Origin: a virus
Virus record (IMG/VR): IMGVR_UViG_3300046318_000570
Coordinates: 1-47,564 of that record
DNA: 47,564 bases
Strand: one strand, 5' to 3'
Part shown: in pieces, positions 14,750 to 22,820 of the stretch
Layout of the letters: every line of letters begins with the position of its first letter
How positions within the stretch are numbered: position 1 is the stretch's first letter
Position numbers and translations under genes: made by a program
The notes under the pieces: generated by a model
The model's database searches: none
What the model was told of the DNA's origin: nothing
The model's input: only the letters and a program-made list of their open reading frames with translations

Positions 14750-14891
14750 GTATGCTAAAGGCTACTCTGATGCAGTTGACAATTTCATAGACCTTATCAA
14801 GACTGAGCTTCTCTGGAAGACTCAGGATGAAGGATTCATTGGGGCACTTCACTGGATGTTAGGTGAGCTCAATGATTACAAAAATAAATAA
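14730..14891 (+). CDS. Small acidic protein (53 aa)
   Basis: ATG start within the end of the preceding gene (after GTAGAGAAA). The product begins MEQNQTEYAKGYSDAV and ends GELNDYKNK; one long amphipathic helix with Trp residues. Local codon use supports it. No function known. Confidence 0.6.
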   Translation: MEQNQTEYAKGYSDAVDNFIDLIKTELLWKTQDEGFIGALHWMLGELNDYKNK

Positions 14892-14926
14892 CCAATAAAC
14901 AACTAAGAGATTAGGAAGTTATCATC

Positions 14927-15139
14927 ATGGCAACTCTTGATGCTATTTCTGCAAGTGAATTAAAAGATGCATACAACGAAGGTGTATCTGATCAGGCTAA
15001 GAAAATGTTAAAGACCATCAAGGAATTTATTCCTCAGGTTGGGGACGCTGTAAATCTGGTTAACTACAACGGTGAGCTGGCAATTGTCACTCGTGACGGT
15101 GTTGTTATCTTGAATGACCTGATTGTGAATCTCAAGTAA
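14927..15139 (+). CDS. Hypothetical protein (70 aa)
   Basis: ATG 14927 after TTAGGAAG. Helical first half, beta-hairpin-like second half (NGELAIVTRDGVVILND). No family recognised. Confidence 0.6.
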   Translation: MATLDAISASELKDAYNEGVSDQAKKMLKTIKEFIPQVGDAVNLVNYNGELAIVTRDGVVILNDLIVNLK

Positions 15140-15151
15140 TTCGTGTAGAAT
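15123..15151 (+). promoter_or_regulatory. Leaderless promoter of the thioredoxin gene
   Basis: TTGTGA (15123-15128), exactly 17 bp, TAGAAT (15146-15151), then 6 nt to ATG 15158. The -35 lies inside the end of the upstream gene. Confidence 0.7.
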
Positions 15152-15157
15152 GGTTTC

Positions 15158-15475
15158 ATGGCTATTGAAAATTTAACCACTGAGACCTTCGACAATCTAA
15201 ACGAGCGCAGTAATCCTGTGCTCGTTTATTTTTGGGCGGAGTGGTGTGGTCCTTGTAAAATGATGAAACCAGTGTTGGAAGGTATTGCTTCTGACTACGA
15301 AGGTAAGCTTGACATCGTGAAGATTAATGCTGATGAAGAGCCTGACATTGTTGGGCGTTATGGCATCAGTTCAATCCCAGCGATGATTGTACTTCAGAGT
15401 GGTGAAGAGGCGAAGCGTATTAATGGTGCTAAGCCTAAGCCAGCTTTGATAAAAGAGCTGTCAGAGTTTATCTAA
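15158..15475 (+). CDS. trxA: Thioredoxin
   Basis: Dithiol electron carrier. Active site WCGPC at 29-33 within YFWAEWCGPCKMMKP, and the cis-Pro loop SSIPAM later. 105 residues, the usual size. It probably re-reduces the C-terminal cysteines of the phage class II RNR. The message appears leaderless. Confidence 0.97.
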   Translation: MAIENLTTETFDNLNERSNPVLVYFWAEWCGPCKMMKPVLEGIASDYEGKLDIVKINADEEPDIVGRYGISSIPAMIVLQSGEEAKRINGAKPKPALIKELSEFI

Positions 15476-15495
15476 TAGAAATCTAGGAAGAGAGC

Positions 15496-15780
15496 ATGAA
15501 AGAGCGCTACATAAGAAAGCTACAGAAAGAACGTCATCTCTCTGAGATTTCATTCAACTTATTATCTAATCCAACATTTAAAAACTTATCTCGTCGTGAA
15601 CGTGATGTTATGGCAAAGCTTATTTATAAAGCTGAACTAATCGAACTTGAGATTAAGAGTAAAGATGTTCAGCGAGTTATGACATCTTTCCAAGATATGA
15701 TTGCAAACATTGCTATGCAGTTAGAAATCGAGGATGATGAAGATGAAGATGGTCCTGAAGATTTTTTCAGAAAAGGTTGA
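15496..15780 (+). CDS. Hypothetical protein (94 aa)
   Basis: ATG 15496 after TAGGAAGAGAG. Basic N-terminal half and a very acidic tail (EDDEDEDGPEDFF). Helical. Last gene of the rightward operon; it converges on the endolysin gene. Confidence 0.65.
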   Translation: MKERYIRKLQKERHLSEISFNLLSNPTFKNLSRRERDVMAKLIYKAELIELEIKSKDVQRVMTSFQDMIANIAMQLEIEDDEDEDGPEDFFRKG

Positions 15781-15861
15781 CAAAGTTTCTAAACATGGTC
15801 TAGAATAATAAGTGGATCAAGGTTTCGTTCATTTCCTATGATTCTCCTTTCGGTAAAGGAA

Positions 15862-15898
15862 AACCCCCGCGAAGTTTCATCTCCAGCGGGGGTTTTTC
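15862..15898. terminator. Bidirectional terminator between convergent genes
   Basis: Stem AACCCCCGC/GCGGGGGTT with T runs on the right and A runs on the left, so it can stop both the rightward operon and the leftward lysis block. Confidence 0.85.
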
Positions 15899-15909
15899 TA
15901 TTGGGTTAT

Positions 15910-16806
15910 TTAGCCGAGCTTATTCCAAGTTAACTGACCAACTACCCCGTCAACCGCTAGCTTGTGCTTTTTCTGTAGAGCCTTAACCGCTCTATCTGTA
16001 GCCTCGTCAAAGACGCCAGTAACTCCAACACGAACTTGCTGTTGAACATACTTAACGTGAGTTCCCTTGTCACCCTTCTTAATATACTTTCCTGGGTAGC
16101 CTGGGTTCTTAATCTTTGCAGCAACTACTGGCTTAGCTACTGGTTTAATTACAGCAGGTGGGGTTGGGGCAGAGGCAGCTGGGACTACTGGAGCCGAACT
16201 CTCTGCAGCCTTTGCAGCCAAACGTGCTGCTTCCAAAGCATCTGCTGCTTCCTCGGAGTGGACTGGAGCTGGTGCAACAGGGGTGTCTTCGGTAATTACA
16301 GTCTGGATAGGTGCAGTGGCGATAGCTTTTTCCTTAGCAATAAGAGCCTTGAAGAACGCGATTGGTTCGATGTATCCCTCGCCAGTTGCAGACCAGATGT
16401 GCTTCTTACCTTTGTGAAGCTCCCAGTGGAGGTGCTTACCAGTTGACATACCAGTTGTACCCATCTTGCCAAGAATGGTTCCAGCATCTACCTTCTGGCC
16501 CTTCTTAACTTTCAATGAGCCGTCAGCCATGTGAGCGTATAAAGTGGTGTAATCCTTACCATCAATCTTGTGAAGAAGAATTACAAAGTTACCAAAGCCA
16601 CCACCAGCGGCAGTAGACTTACGTGCTTCGATAACCTTTCCAGCGTAAGGTGCTTCAATCCAGCATGGTTCGTGCTTAGACCAAATGTCTGTTCCGTTGT
16701 GGAACTGCTTCTTGTGCGTAACTGGGTTGATTCGAGGACCTGCACTACAAGTTACCTTGAAGTCCTTACCTAGTTTCCCGTCAATCGGGAATTGAGCTTT
16801 AGCCAT
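15910..16806 (-). CDS. lysA: Endolysin: M23 peptidase with peptidoglycan-binding domain
   Basis: Cleaves cell wall peptide cross-links at lysis. The M23 (LytM) zinc ligands are visible: H36 and D40 in HNGTD, and H125/H127 in HLHWE, with the YAHM histidine at 92. A Pro/Ala/Val linker follows at about 165-235. The C-terminal PG_binding_1 domain (about 238-298) has YIKKGDKGTHVKYVQQQ and VDGVVGQLTWNKLG. There is no signal peptide, so export would need the holin. First gene in the leftward lysis block at its 3' end. Confidence 0.93.
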   Translation of the reverse strand: MAKAQFPIDGKLGKDFKVTCSAGPRINPVTHKKQFHNGTDIWSKHEPCWIEAPYAGKVIEARKSTAAGGGFGNFVILLHKIDGKDYTTLYAHMADGSLKVKKGQKVDAGTILGKMGTTGMSTGKHLHWELHKGKKHIWSATGEGYIEPIAFFKALIAKEKAIATAPIQTVITEDTPVAPAPVHSEEAADALEAARLAAKAAESSAPVVPAASAPTPPAVIKPVAKPVVAAKIKNPGYPGKYIKKGDKGTHVKYVQQQVRVGVTGVFDEATDRAVKALQKKHKLAVDGVVGQLTWNKLG

Positions 16807-16820
16807 TGACTATCTCTTCC

Positions 16821-17069
16821 TTAGTTAGTAGTTGTAGCTGTCATCACTACTGCGTAGTTGTGACACCTTTGGTTGATGTATCCACGCTGATAAGCCTGGA
16901 ACTCTGATTTACGTACTTCATAATCAATAACCGATGGTCTTGGATTGGATGAAGTAAGCATTGGCTTATTTGCATAGAATTGCTTAGCTGACTCTAGAGC
17001 TTCAGCACGTAGAGTTTTAGTCTCAAAGCTGTGAAAATAATACACAAACTTGAAGAATCTAAGCATCAT
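16821..17069 (-). CDS. Hypothetical protein in lysis block (82 aa)
   Basis: Starts at ATG 17069 after GGAAGG; a GTG at 17075 is in frame but abuts that site. Aromatic N-terminus (LRFFKFVYYFHSF), otherwise basic and helical. Overlaps the upstream gene by about 10 nt. Could assist lysis; no family recognised. Confidence 0.6.
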   Translation of the reverse strand: MMLRFFKFVYYFHSFETKTLRAEALESAKQFYANKPMLTSSNPRPSVIDYEVRKSEFQAYQRGYINQRCHNYAVVMTATTTN

Positions 17070-17271
17070 CTTCACCTTCCAATTTTACCACTGCGTCATT
17101 TTCTGATTTTGAATGAGACCTCATGTAGTCGACAACATAGTTGTTGATGAAGGTAGATCTCTCCCTCCAGTCAAGCTGGAACCCTTGCTCTATCTCTACC
17201 TTGCCTAATGCGTAGTGGGCCATCTGAATGGCTTCACTTCTTAATAAGGCTTCTCTATTATTTTGAGTCAT
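17059..17271 (-). CDS. Hypothetical protein in lysis block (70 aa)
   Basis: ATG 17271 follows AAAGAAG; an in-frame ATG at 17295 overlaps the holin gene further. Contains a conserved-looking WRERSTFINNYVVDYMR stretch and an acidic end. No family recognised. Confidence 0.6.
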   Translation of the reverse strand: MTQNNREALLRSEAIQMAHYALGKVEIEQGFQLDWRERSTFINNYVVDYMRSHSKSENDAVVKLEGEDDA

Positions 17272-17461
17272 CTTCTTTAGATTCTGGTTTTTCATAACGG
17301 ATAGGGAAAGTTACTATCCATACTGTGAGTGTGCATACAATCAAGATTCCTGTAAGGTCTCTCGCAGAACCTTCTAGTACTAACCAAGCAATAGCCATTC
17401 CTAGGAGTGTCCATGACTGGTCGATTAAATCTTTTAGTAGTGCTTTTAGAAATGCTTTCAT
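17258..17461 (-). CDS. Probable holin (67 aa)
   Basis: Small protein with two predicted membrane spans (about 16-32 and 38-53), a basic amphipathic start (MKAFLKALLKDLIDQ) and a charged tail (KPESKEDDSK). Size, topology and position two genes before the endolysin fit a class II-type holin. A clear site (AAGGAAAC) precedes the ATG. Family assignment is by context only. Confidence 0.65.
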   Translation of the reverse strand: MKAFLKALLKDLIDQSWTLLGMAIAWLVLEGSARDLTGILIVCTLTVWIVTFPIRYEKPESKEDDSK

Positions 17462-17481
17462 TTTTGTTTCCTTTTCTTCGG

Positions 17482-19416
17482 TTATTGTGTTCTTCTAACT
17501 GCAGCGGAACTTGCGCTCGCGGCAGCTGCTGATACTGCAACCTGTGCAACTTGCGATGCAACAATTGCGGCAACAACTATTTTCTTAGACTCTTCTCTAG
17601 CTTTCGGAGACATGTCAGAGCCTGCGTTTCCCAGGAAGTTGATTGCATCTGTAATACCTTGAACGGCTACACCTAAGACTGGTATTGATGCAATCTCTTC
17701 TGGAACCTGTATATCGTCTTCTTGGGCAATTAAGAATAGCTGGTCTAGAGCTGCTTGATATTCTGGTGAACCCTCTTTGGCAGTATCTAGGACTTCATAA
17801 GCCTGCTGCTTTGCTATATCTACTTCTGGTGTTGGTTCAGGTTCAGGTTTAGGAGCAGGTGCAGGTGATGGCGAAGGCTCTATTACTACCTCCTTTTCTG
17901 GTGCTGGAGGCTCTGGAAGTGATTCTAGGTAGGCAATTCGGACTTCAGTAGTTGAAATATCGGCAGAAATAGTGGTCACCTGAGCTTCTGCTTCAAAAAC
18001 TAGAGAAGTTTTTGTGTTGACATTCTCTACAGATGTTGTATATTCCGCTTCTGCTGTAGCTTTAGCCTCTAATAGGGTGTTGTATTTAGCCTGTGCTGAT
18101 TGATATACTTTGCTTGCATCATTGTAGCCTTCTAGATATTGGTTATAAGAAGACTGTGCCGAGTCCAATTCAGCCTGCTTGGTTCCTAGTTTGGAAGCTG
18201 CTGACCGTACACCAGATATTGCAGATGCAACGGCTGCCTGTGCATTGAGTACTAGCTGATAAAGCTCTGGGTCTTTACCTTGTATATAGGCTGGCTGTGT
18301 TGTGAACAAGTGGGATGGCACTGGGGTCCAACTTTGCTCTACTCCACTTGGTATGTAGTTGAGGCTATTACAAGCTGAGCCACCCCACTCATACATCCAA
18401 GCGTCGATGTAATAAGAAGTATTTGCTGAGAAGCTAAACGAGCCAGTGTTACCACCTAAACAACCTTTTAAGTACCAGTCATTAATGATTGTGTTGCCAC
18501 CTATAGATAGGTAGAATCCATCGTCAGCATAGGCATAAAACATTGCTTGTATGTCAGCAGACATTGTTATGTAACCTGTGTAGTGAAGCATGATGAAATC
18601 TGAACCACACCCGTAGATGTCACCTCCACCCCAATCATTATTGATTGCTTGAGTTCTAGTCGTCTTACAGAGGTTGTAGGCAGAGGTAGAACGTACTGGT
18701 GGATTGCCTAGTGAGTCAACTCCTGTATAAACTTCAACGGTTAAGCCTGAACTAGCTTCTGGGTTTGGGGTAGTGATGTTTGATTCGTTGTAGTTATATT
18801 CGGCAACTGATAGTGCTGACTGTGCGCTGGATAGTTTGTCAGTTGCTGATGTGTATGCTGCGTAGGCTGAAGCGTAAGAACTCTCTGCTGATGCTAAGTC
18901 TGATGCGGCATTGTTGAGCTTAGCTAGAGCTACGTTTAACGAACCTTCTGAAGTTTGCAAGATCTGAGTTTGATCCGTCAGAGACGCGTCAGCTTGATTT
19001 AAAGTTGTCTTGGTAGTTTCGTATTGACTTTCTGCTTCAGATAAGCTAGACTGAGTAGTAACTAAGTTCGACTTTGCAATAGATAACTTCTCTTGAAGCT
19101 CCTGTAGAGTAGTTCTTAAAGTACTTATTTCTTGAGAGGTTGTTGAATCGCGATATGGTAGTGAACTTTGTAATTGACCTTGGGAGCTTCCTAATGGGCT
19201 TTGGCGTAGGAATTCTTTCAGTGTTCCTGAGTATGTTTGTAGTTGGCTTTGTGCGCTTTGTGAAGGCAAATAAGAAGCCCTAGCAGACTCTGCCAGATAG
19301 ATTGGGTAGACTAAAAGCAAGAAAGCCATTACTCCTAGTAGTGGCTTTTTTAGTCTTTGGACGGTGGTTCTAACTGCTTTGTAACGCTCTCCCTCGTTGG
19401 CGTTACGGGACGACAC
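17482..19416 (-). CDS. Membrane-anchored coiled-coil protein with PA14-like domain (644 aa)
   Basis: Order: basic start; membrane segment about 25-42; Ser/Thr/Ala/Gln-rich coiled coil about 95-215; a beta domain about 225-370 with PA14 hallmarks (MFYAYADDGFYLSIGG, NTIINDWY, SYYIDAWMYEWGG) and several Cys; second coiled coil about 385-500; Pro/Glu-rich linker 503-530; Ala/Val-rich C-terminal hydrophobic stretch about 610-635. PA14 domains bind carbohydrate. The layout suggests a surface-exposed or wall-spanning protein rather than a virion part. It lies directly upstream of the holin and could act in lysis, adhesion or exclusion. Confidence 0.75.
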   Translation of the reverse strand: MSSRNANEGERYKAVRTTVQRLKKPLLGVMAFLLLVYPIYLAESARASYLPSQSAQSQLQTYSGTLKEFLRQSPLGSSQGQLQSSLPYRDSTTSQEISTLRTTLQELQEKLSIAKSNLVTTQSSLSEAESQYETTKTTLNQADASLTDQTQILQTSEGSLNVALAKLNNAASDLASAESSYASAYAAYTSATDKLSSAQSALSVAEYNYNESNITTPNPEASSGLTVEVYTGVDSLGNPPVRSTSAYNLCKTTRTQAINNDWGGGDIYGCGSDFIMLHYTGYITMSADIQAMFYAYADDGFYLSIGGNTIINDWYLKGCLGGNTGSFSFSANTSYYIDAWMYEWGGSACNSLNYIPSGVEQSWTPVPSHLFTTQPAYIQGKDPELYQLVLNAQAAVASAISGVRSAASKLGTKQAELDSAQSSYNQYLEGYNDASKVYQSAQAKYNTLLEAKATAEAEYTTSVENVNTKTSLVFEAEAQVTTISADISTTEVRIAYLESLPEPPAPEKEVVIEPSPSPAPAPKPEPEPTPEVDIAKQQAYEVLDTAKEGSPEYQAALDQLFLIAQEDDIQVPEEIASIPVLGVAVQGITDAINFLGNAGSDMSPKAREESKKIVVAAIVASQVAQVAVSAAAASASSAAVRRTQ

Positions 19417-19427
19417 TTATGACTCCT

Positions 19428-19652
19428 TTAGTCGTTGTCTTCTTCTTGAGTGTCTCCCCAGACGTATCGTTTTGTTGTCTGTAGTAGCCCTAAAACTTCC
19501 CCTGTAAGGTCTTCAACGGTTAGCAAAAGGTCTGCTTTTCGTTCTGGATCGTCAGGTTGTTCGAGCTCTATATGTATCTTTTGGATGGTTTCAGAGCAGA
19601 GCGTGAGCATTGTTAGGGCATGCTCTAGGCTGTTATTAGACCTGAAATCCAT
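19428..19652 (-). CDS. Hypothetical helical protein (74 aa)
   Basis: First gene of the leftward block. Acidic, helical; no family recognised. On its strand TATAAT lies 6 nt before the ATG with no ribosome site, another leaderless start. Eleven nt separate it from the PA14 gene. Confidence 0.7.
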   Translation of the reverse strand: MDFRSNNSLEHALTMLTLCSETIQKIHIELEQPDDPERKADLLLTVEDLTGEVLGLLQTTKRYVWGDTQEEDND

Positions 19653-20003
19653 GGTTCAATTATACTCCATGGGGAGCTGGGGGAGTTGTCGGGGTGGACG
19701 TCAGTAAGGTGTGTAGATGGAGAAGTCTGAGAAAATGCTGAGAGTGGCAACAATCAAAAAGTGTTAGTATGTCTAAAAATGGGAAAAAGATACTAACAAG
19801 AAATGATGTTCAGAACATGCGAAAAAAGTGTTAGTATCTGGGTAAAATGTTATGATACAAGTATGTTAACTATTATCTCTATACGCGTATAGAAATTTTT
19901 TCCCTAGGTGATGTAAAATATAGTTTACATACGTGTTTCATAATCATTCATAAAAAGGTGTATGATGGACTTGACATTTGACATTAGGAAATTGGAGGTT
20001 GGA
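19653..20003. promoter_or_regulatory. Divergent control region with inverted and direct repeats
   Basis: A 350 bp AT-rich spacer between leftward and rightward operons. It holds the leftward -10 (minus-strand TATAAT, 19659-19664); the word AAAAAGTGTTAGTAT at 19756-19770, repeated at about 19824-19837 and in inverse as GATACTAACA at 19789-19798; a perfect 14 bp palindrome CTATACGCGTATAG at 19879-19892; a perfect dyad ATGTAAA-N6-TTTACAT at 19911-19930; and a rightward -10 TATGAT near 19960. These look like operators for a repressor or activator. An origin is possible, but no iteron array is seen. Confidence 0.6.
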
Positions 20004-20486
20004 ATGTCTGAAGACGAAATGAAGAAAGAGAAAGCTTTTGAGCTTTTGGATTTTGGATTCGATGAAGCTGAGGAAGCGGATCGAGATGCTATGGAACGTG
20101 ATGGGCGTTTTCGAGATAGAGACAGAAGAATCTGTGCTTGTGGACATCCGTTTAGTAGACACCATACTTTGAGTGGGCGTTTGGAATGTAAGCCATCGAA
20201 GATGTACTGTAAGTGTAAGAACCAGAAGGCAGTACTTGAGTCTGACGATACTCGCTTCTTTTTGCGTAAGACTATGGGAGCTGGAGCACTACATGCTTTG
20301 GGTCGAGGACTTAAAGCAACTGTTGAGCGAGGCATTGAGATTCGTTGGGTGATTGAGCCTAACTGCGAGAAGTGTGGCGAAGTAGATAAGCTAAGCCCAG
20401 TGCCAGTAACTCAACATGGAATTGCGCAAAGCTATGACACTGGGTATACTGCTATGTTGTGCCGTAAATGTCGAGAGAGTGTGTAA
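20004..20486 (+). CDS. Zinc-binding protein (160 aa)
   Basis: ATG 20004 follows a strong GGAGGT; earlier in-frame ATGs at 19962/19965 lie in the promoter. Acidic N-terminus, then a first metal cluster CACGHPFSRHH with ECKPS and YCKCK, and a second ribbon CEKCGE with CRKCRE at the end. The pattern suggests two zinc sites and nucleic acid contact, but I cannot name the family. Confidence 0.75.
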   Translation: MSEDEMKKEKAFELLDFGFDEAEEADRDAMERDGRFRDRDRRICACGHPFSRHHTLSGRLECKPSKMYCKCKNQKAVLESDDTRFFLRKTMGAGALHALGRGLKATVERGIEIRWVIEPNCEKCGEVDKLSPVPVTQHGIAQSYDTGYTAMLCRKCRESV

Positions 20487-20487
20487 C

Positions 20488-21063
20488 ATGGAAATGCCTG
20501 TAGTAGCAGAGAACTATTTGTTTCAGACTGTTATGACGTTTTCTAGAAATATGGATTACGCTCGTGATGAAGATGGGACTCTACAGTTTGGTGTGCTAGA
20601 TGAAGTACTTGTATTTATCAAGCAGAGCATAACCGCTAGATTTAAGAGCGATGAAGATATTGAGATTGATGCCACTTGGAGAATCCTTAACGATTACAAG
20701 ACTGTGGCATACGATATTTTCGTTACTGAGACTGCGAGAAGTGTTGGTGGAACCAACACTTATCACAATCTCCATGCTGTATTCACTGAGACTAGTTTGA
20801 TGTTTGAGGGTTTTGATGAAGAGTGTTCTGTGGAAGAGTTGGACACATACATGACTGGTATCTGGATTGCATGTACTGCCTGCCGTGGTCGAGGATATAC
20901 AACTCACTACAGTAATGGCGGAAGATATGAGGAAACAGTGACTTGCCCGAAGTGTCAGGACATGTATGGAAATGTCTTGAGCCAAACTAATGACACGTCT
21001 GTAGATTTTTACTCTCTACGAAATCGAGTGATGAACAAGAAGTCAATCTTTGCCACCACGTAA
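20488..21063 (+). CDS. Protein with DnaJ-like zinc repeat (191 aa)
   Basis: ATG 20488 directly after the previous stop; the frame is open upstream to 20416 but that overlaps the first gene. The N-terminal 120 residues are acidic and unrecognised. The C-terminal part has CTACRGRGYTTHY and CPKCQDMYG, the CxxCxGxG type zinc pair. Confidence 0.7.
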   Translation: MEMPVVAENYLFQTVMTFSRNMDYARDEDGTLQFGVLDEVLVFIKQSITARFKSDEDIEIDATWRILNDYKTVAYDIFVTETARSVGGTNTYHNLHAVFTETSLMFEGFDEECSVEELDTYMTGIWIACTACRGRGYTTHYSNGGRYEETVTCPKCQDMYGNVLSQTNDTSVDFYSLRNRVMNKKSIFATT

Positions 21064-21259
21064 GAAACCGATAGATGACCCAAGTTCTTGGAACGGTAAA
21101 CGGACAGTGATTCGTTTAACTTCTAAGTGTGGGTGGTGCAATACTGGAGATTGTGTAGACTGCAATCACCAGCAAGCGTGGTACGATAAACTTTGGATTT
21201 GTGGATGTAGTTGCAATTCCGAGTGGGAACCTGTAGAATCAAATGCTGAGGAGCAATAA
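21050..21259 (+). CDS. Cys-rich small protein (69 aa)
   Basis: TTG start overlapping the previous gene by 14 nt. Seven cysteines in CGWC, DCVDC and CGCSC form at least one zinc site. Basic start, acidic end. Similar pieces occur in actinophages as unnamed proteins. Confidence 0.65.
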   Translation: MPPRKKPIDDPSSWNGKRTVIRLTSKCGWCNTGDCVDCNHQQAWYDKLWICGCSCNSEWEPVESNAEEQ

Positions 21260-21531
21260 TGGATTTTGAAGGAAAGACAATTCGCAACATAGACCTACCT
21301 CATGTGGGCCGTGTGCGAATCGTAGATTTCGACGAGATTGATAACAGAGCAGATATTGATGCTCGTGCTGCTGTTCGTGGTATCACTAGAGAAGAACTAA
21401 TGGATTTGATGCGAGAAGTAGTTAGCACCAATGTTCTTGACGAAGCAGATCGAGTGGCTATAAATAATCTTGGCAGTCAACAGATAATTGCAGTCCATCG
21501 AGAATGGATGCTTGGAAGTAGGCTAAAATGA
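21259..21531 (+). CDS. Hypothetical protein (90 aa)
   Basis: TAATG coupling with the previous gene. Helical and charged (DARAAVRGITREELMDLMREV). No family recognised. Confidence 0.65.
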   Translation: MDFEGKTIRNIDLPHVGRVRIVDFDEIDNRADIDARAAVRGITREELMDLMREVVSTNVLDEADRVAINNLGSQQIIAVHREWMLGSRLK

Positions 21532-21620
21532 TTATCCTAAAACTATATAGAAAAATTAAAGGCAGACCACTGCCTACTGAGTTTGGACCACAATTTCGGT
21601 TCAAAAGAGGAGAGAAATAA
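21528..21620 (+). CDS. Tiny basic protein (30 aa)
   Basis: ATGA overlap with the preceding gene and TAATG overlap with the next. Basic (LKLYRKIKGR, FRFKRGEK). The precise fit between two coupled genes is the main support. Confidence 0.5.
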   Translation: MIILKLYRKIKGRPLPTEFGPQFRFKRGEK

Positions 21621-21871
21621 TGGGTTGGTTCAAGAACCTATTCCGTAAGAAATCCGCTAAGCCTGTCTTGGCGGTAGAACGTGACGAGACTGGGCGCTGG
21701 GTTGAAACACCAAAGCCAACCCTTCGCCATGCGGTTCACCAAGTAACAAAGTTGGAAGCTGAAGCTGAGAAGCCAAAGCCAAAGCCAAAGCCAAAGGCGG
21801 CTCCAAAGCCAAAGGCAGAACTACCTGCTGCAGCAAAGAAGCCAGCAACTCCTAAGAAGAAAGAAAACTAA
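21620..21871 (+). CDS. Lys/Pro repeat-tailed protein (83 aa)
   Basis: ATG 21620 after GAGGAGAG. A short N-terminal amphipathic part (MGWFKNLFRKK) is followed by a tandem KP repeat with Ala (51-75). The DNA encoding it is a tandem GCCAAA repeat. Possibly membrane- or DNA-associated. No function known. Confidence 0.6.
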   Translation: MGWFKNLFRKKSAKPVLAVERDETGRWVETPKPTLRHAVHQVTKLEAEAEKPKPKPKPKAAPKPKAELPAAAKKPATPKKKEN

Positions 21872-22167
21872 TGAATAAATTAGCATTAGAATCATACCTA
21901 CGCAATTTGCTAGGTCAGGCTATTGGAGCAGTTGTCATTGTCAGTCAGACAAGTGGCATTGTATCTCCACTAGATTTCACACTTGGCGAGTGGCTACTCG
22001 TAGCTAATGCTCTCTGGGCATCGGTAATTCCAACTGCCATCCGCTGGGTAAACTCAAAAGACCCAGCATTTGGTAGAGTGGCAGAAGTTGTAGCAGCTGA
22101 AGTATCTACAAAGCTAACTTCAACTGCTGCTAAAGCTAAGAAGCCTGCAGCTGGGGAGAAGAAGTAA
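21871..22167 (+). CDS. Membrane protein, second holin-like candidate (98 aa)
   Basis: Starts in the previous stop. Two hydrophobic segments (about 12-33 and 38-57), then a Lys/Ala-rich tail (AAKAKKPAAGEKK). The shape fits small actinophage membrane proteins, sometimes annotated as holins, but it is away from the endolysin. Confidence 0.65.
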   Translation: MNKLALESYLRNLLGQAIGAVVIVSQTSGIVSPLDFTLGEWLLVANALWASVIPTAIRWVNSKDPAFGRVAEVVAAEVSTKLTSTAAKAKKPAAGEKK

Positions 22168-22180
22168 TATCTTCTAACGG

Positions 22181-22234
22181 TTGACTGGGGAGGCAAAACT
22201 CTCTACAATAGACTTAGGTCCTTTGTAGAGAGTT
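22181..22234 (+). promoter_or_regulatory. Promoter overlapping a perfect terminator hairpin
   Basis: TTGACT (22181-22186), 17 bp, TACAAT (22204-22209) drive the HTH gene at 22244. The same bases form an 11 bp perfect hairpin ACTCTCTACAA/TTGTAGAGAGT (22198-22233) followed by TTTTTG, which terminates the upstream operon. Confidence 0.7.
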
Positions 22235-22243
22235 TTTGTTTTT

Positions 22244-22492
22244 ATGAGTGAAAAAGAACAGCCAGTGAAAATCGTAGTCGTAGCAGAACGGCTTGGTGTA
22301 ACTAGTAAGACGGTCTATAACTGGATCGAGAATGAGTACCTTGTAACGGTCAAACCTGGATATGTTCTAGAATCTCAAGCACGGCGTGCTCAAGTCATAG
22401 CCCATGATATGAAAGTCGACGGAGCAAAACAGCGAAGTAGTATGTTCGCTAGAGACCGTTCAGGACACTTCAGTTTCCTAAAACACAAGTAG
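22244..22492 (+). CDS. MerR/excisionase-like helix-turn-helix protein (82 aa)
   Basis: Residues 9-32 (VVVAERLGVTSKTVYNWIENEYL in parts) form a winged HTH like those of excisionases and small MerR-type regulators. The C-terminal half is basic (RDRSGHFSF). It could direct a recombinase such as the one at 7884, or regulate transcription; the context does not decide. Confidence 0.7.
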   Translation: MSEKEQPVKIVVVAERLGVTSKTVYNWIENEYLVTVKPGYVLESQARRAQVIAHDMKVDGAKQRSSMFARDRSGHFSFLKHK

Positions 22493-22682
22493 GGTATAGT
22501 TCAACGGATATCATTTCGTTGTTAATGATAAGAGAAATACCTTCCGTCACCCTCTCCGCGAGCAAAAATTCGTTCCAACTCCAACAGATAACTCACACGA
22601 TTTGACTTCGGGTAAAATTACTACTGGCGTCTACTTAGTCACAGACCTCTCCCCAGCTGGCTAGGTAGGCGTCTTTTAATCT

Positions 22683-22706
22683 CAATAGCGGCGTGCATCT
22701 AGTACG
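22683..22706 (+). repeat. 24 bp direct repeat, copy 1
   Basis: Matches 22821-22844 with one mismatch (core GGCGTGCATCTAGTACG), 138 bp apart. Confidence 0.8.
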
Positions 22707-22820
22707 CGCTACACTGCTAATAAATAATAAAAGCACAAACTTAACAATCCTCAACTTCTCACTAATACTTCGAAGTTAACCGACGGATCTAGATTTCAAT
22801 AACTCAACCTCTTTTGAAAT

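Noticed and set aside
16036-16446. Rightward 136-codon Cys/Trp/Leu-rich frame opposite the endolysin
   Set aside because: Its odd composition is the mirror of the Pro/Ala linker of the endolysin.
22494-22560. A functional tRNA-Asn
   Set aside because: There is no T-arm and the anticodon loop has the wrong size; at best a remnant.
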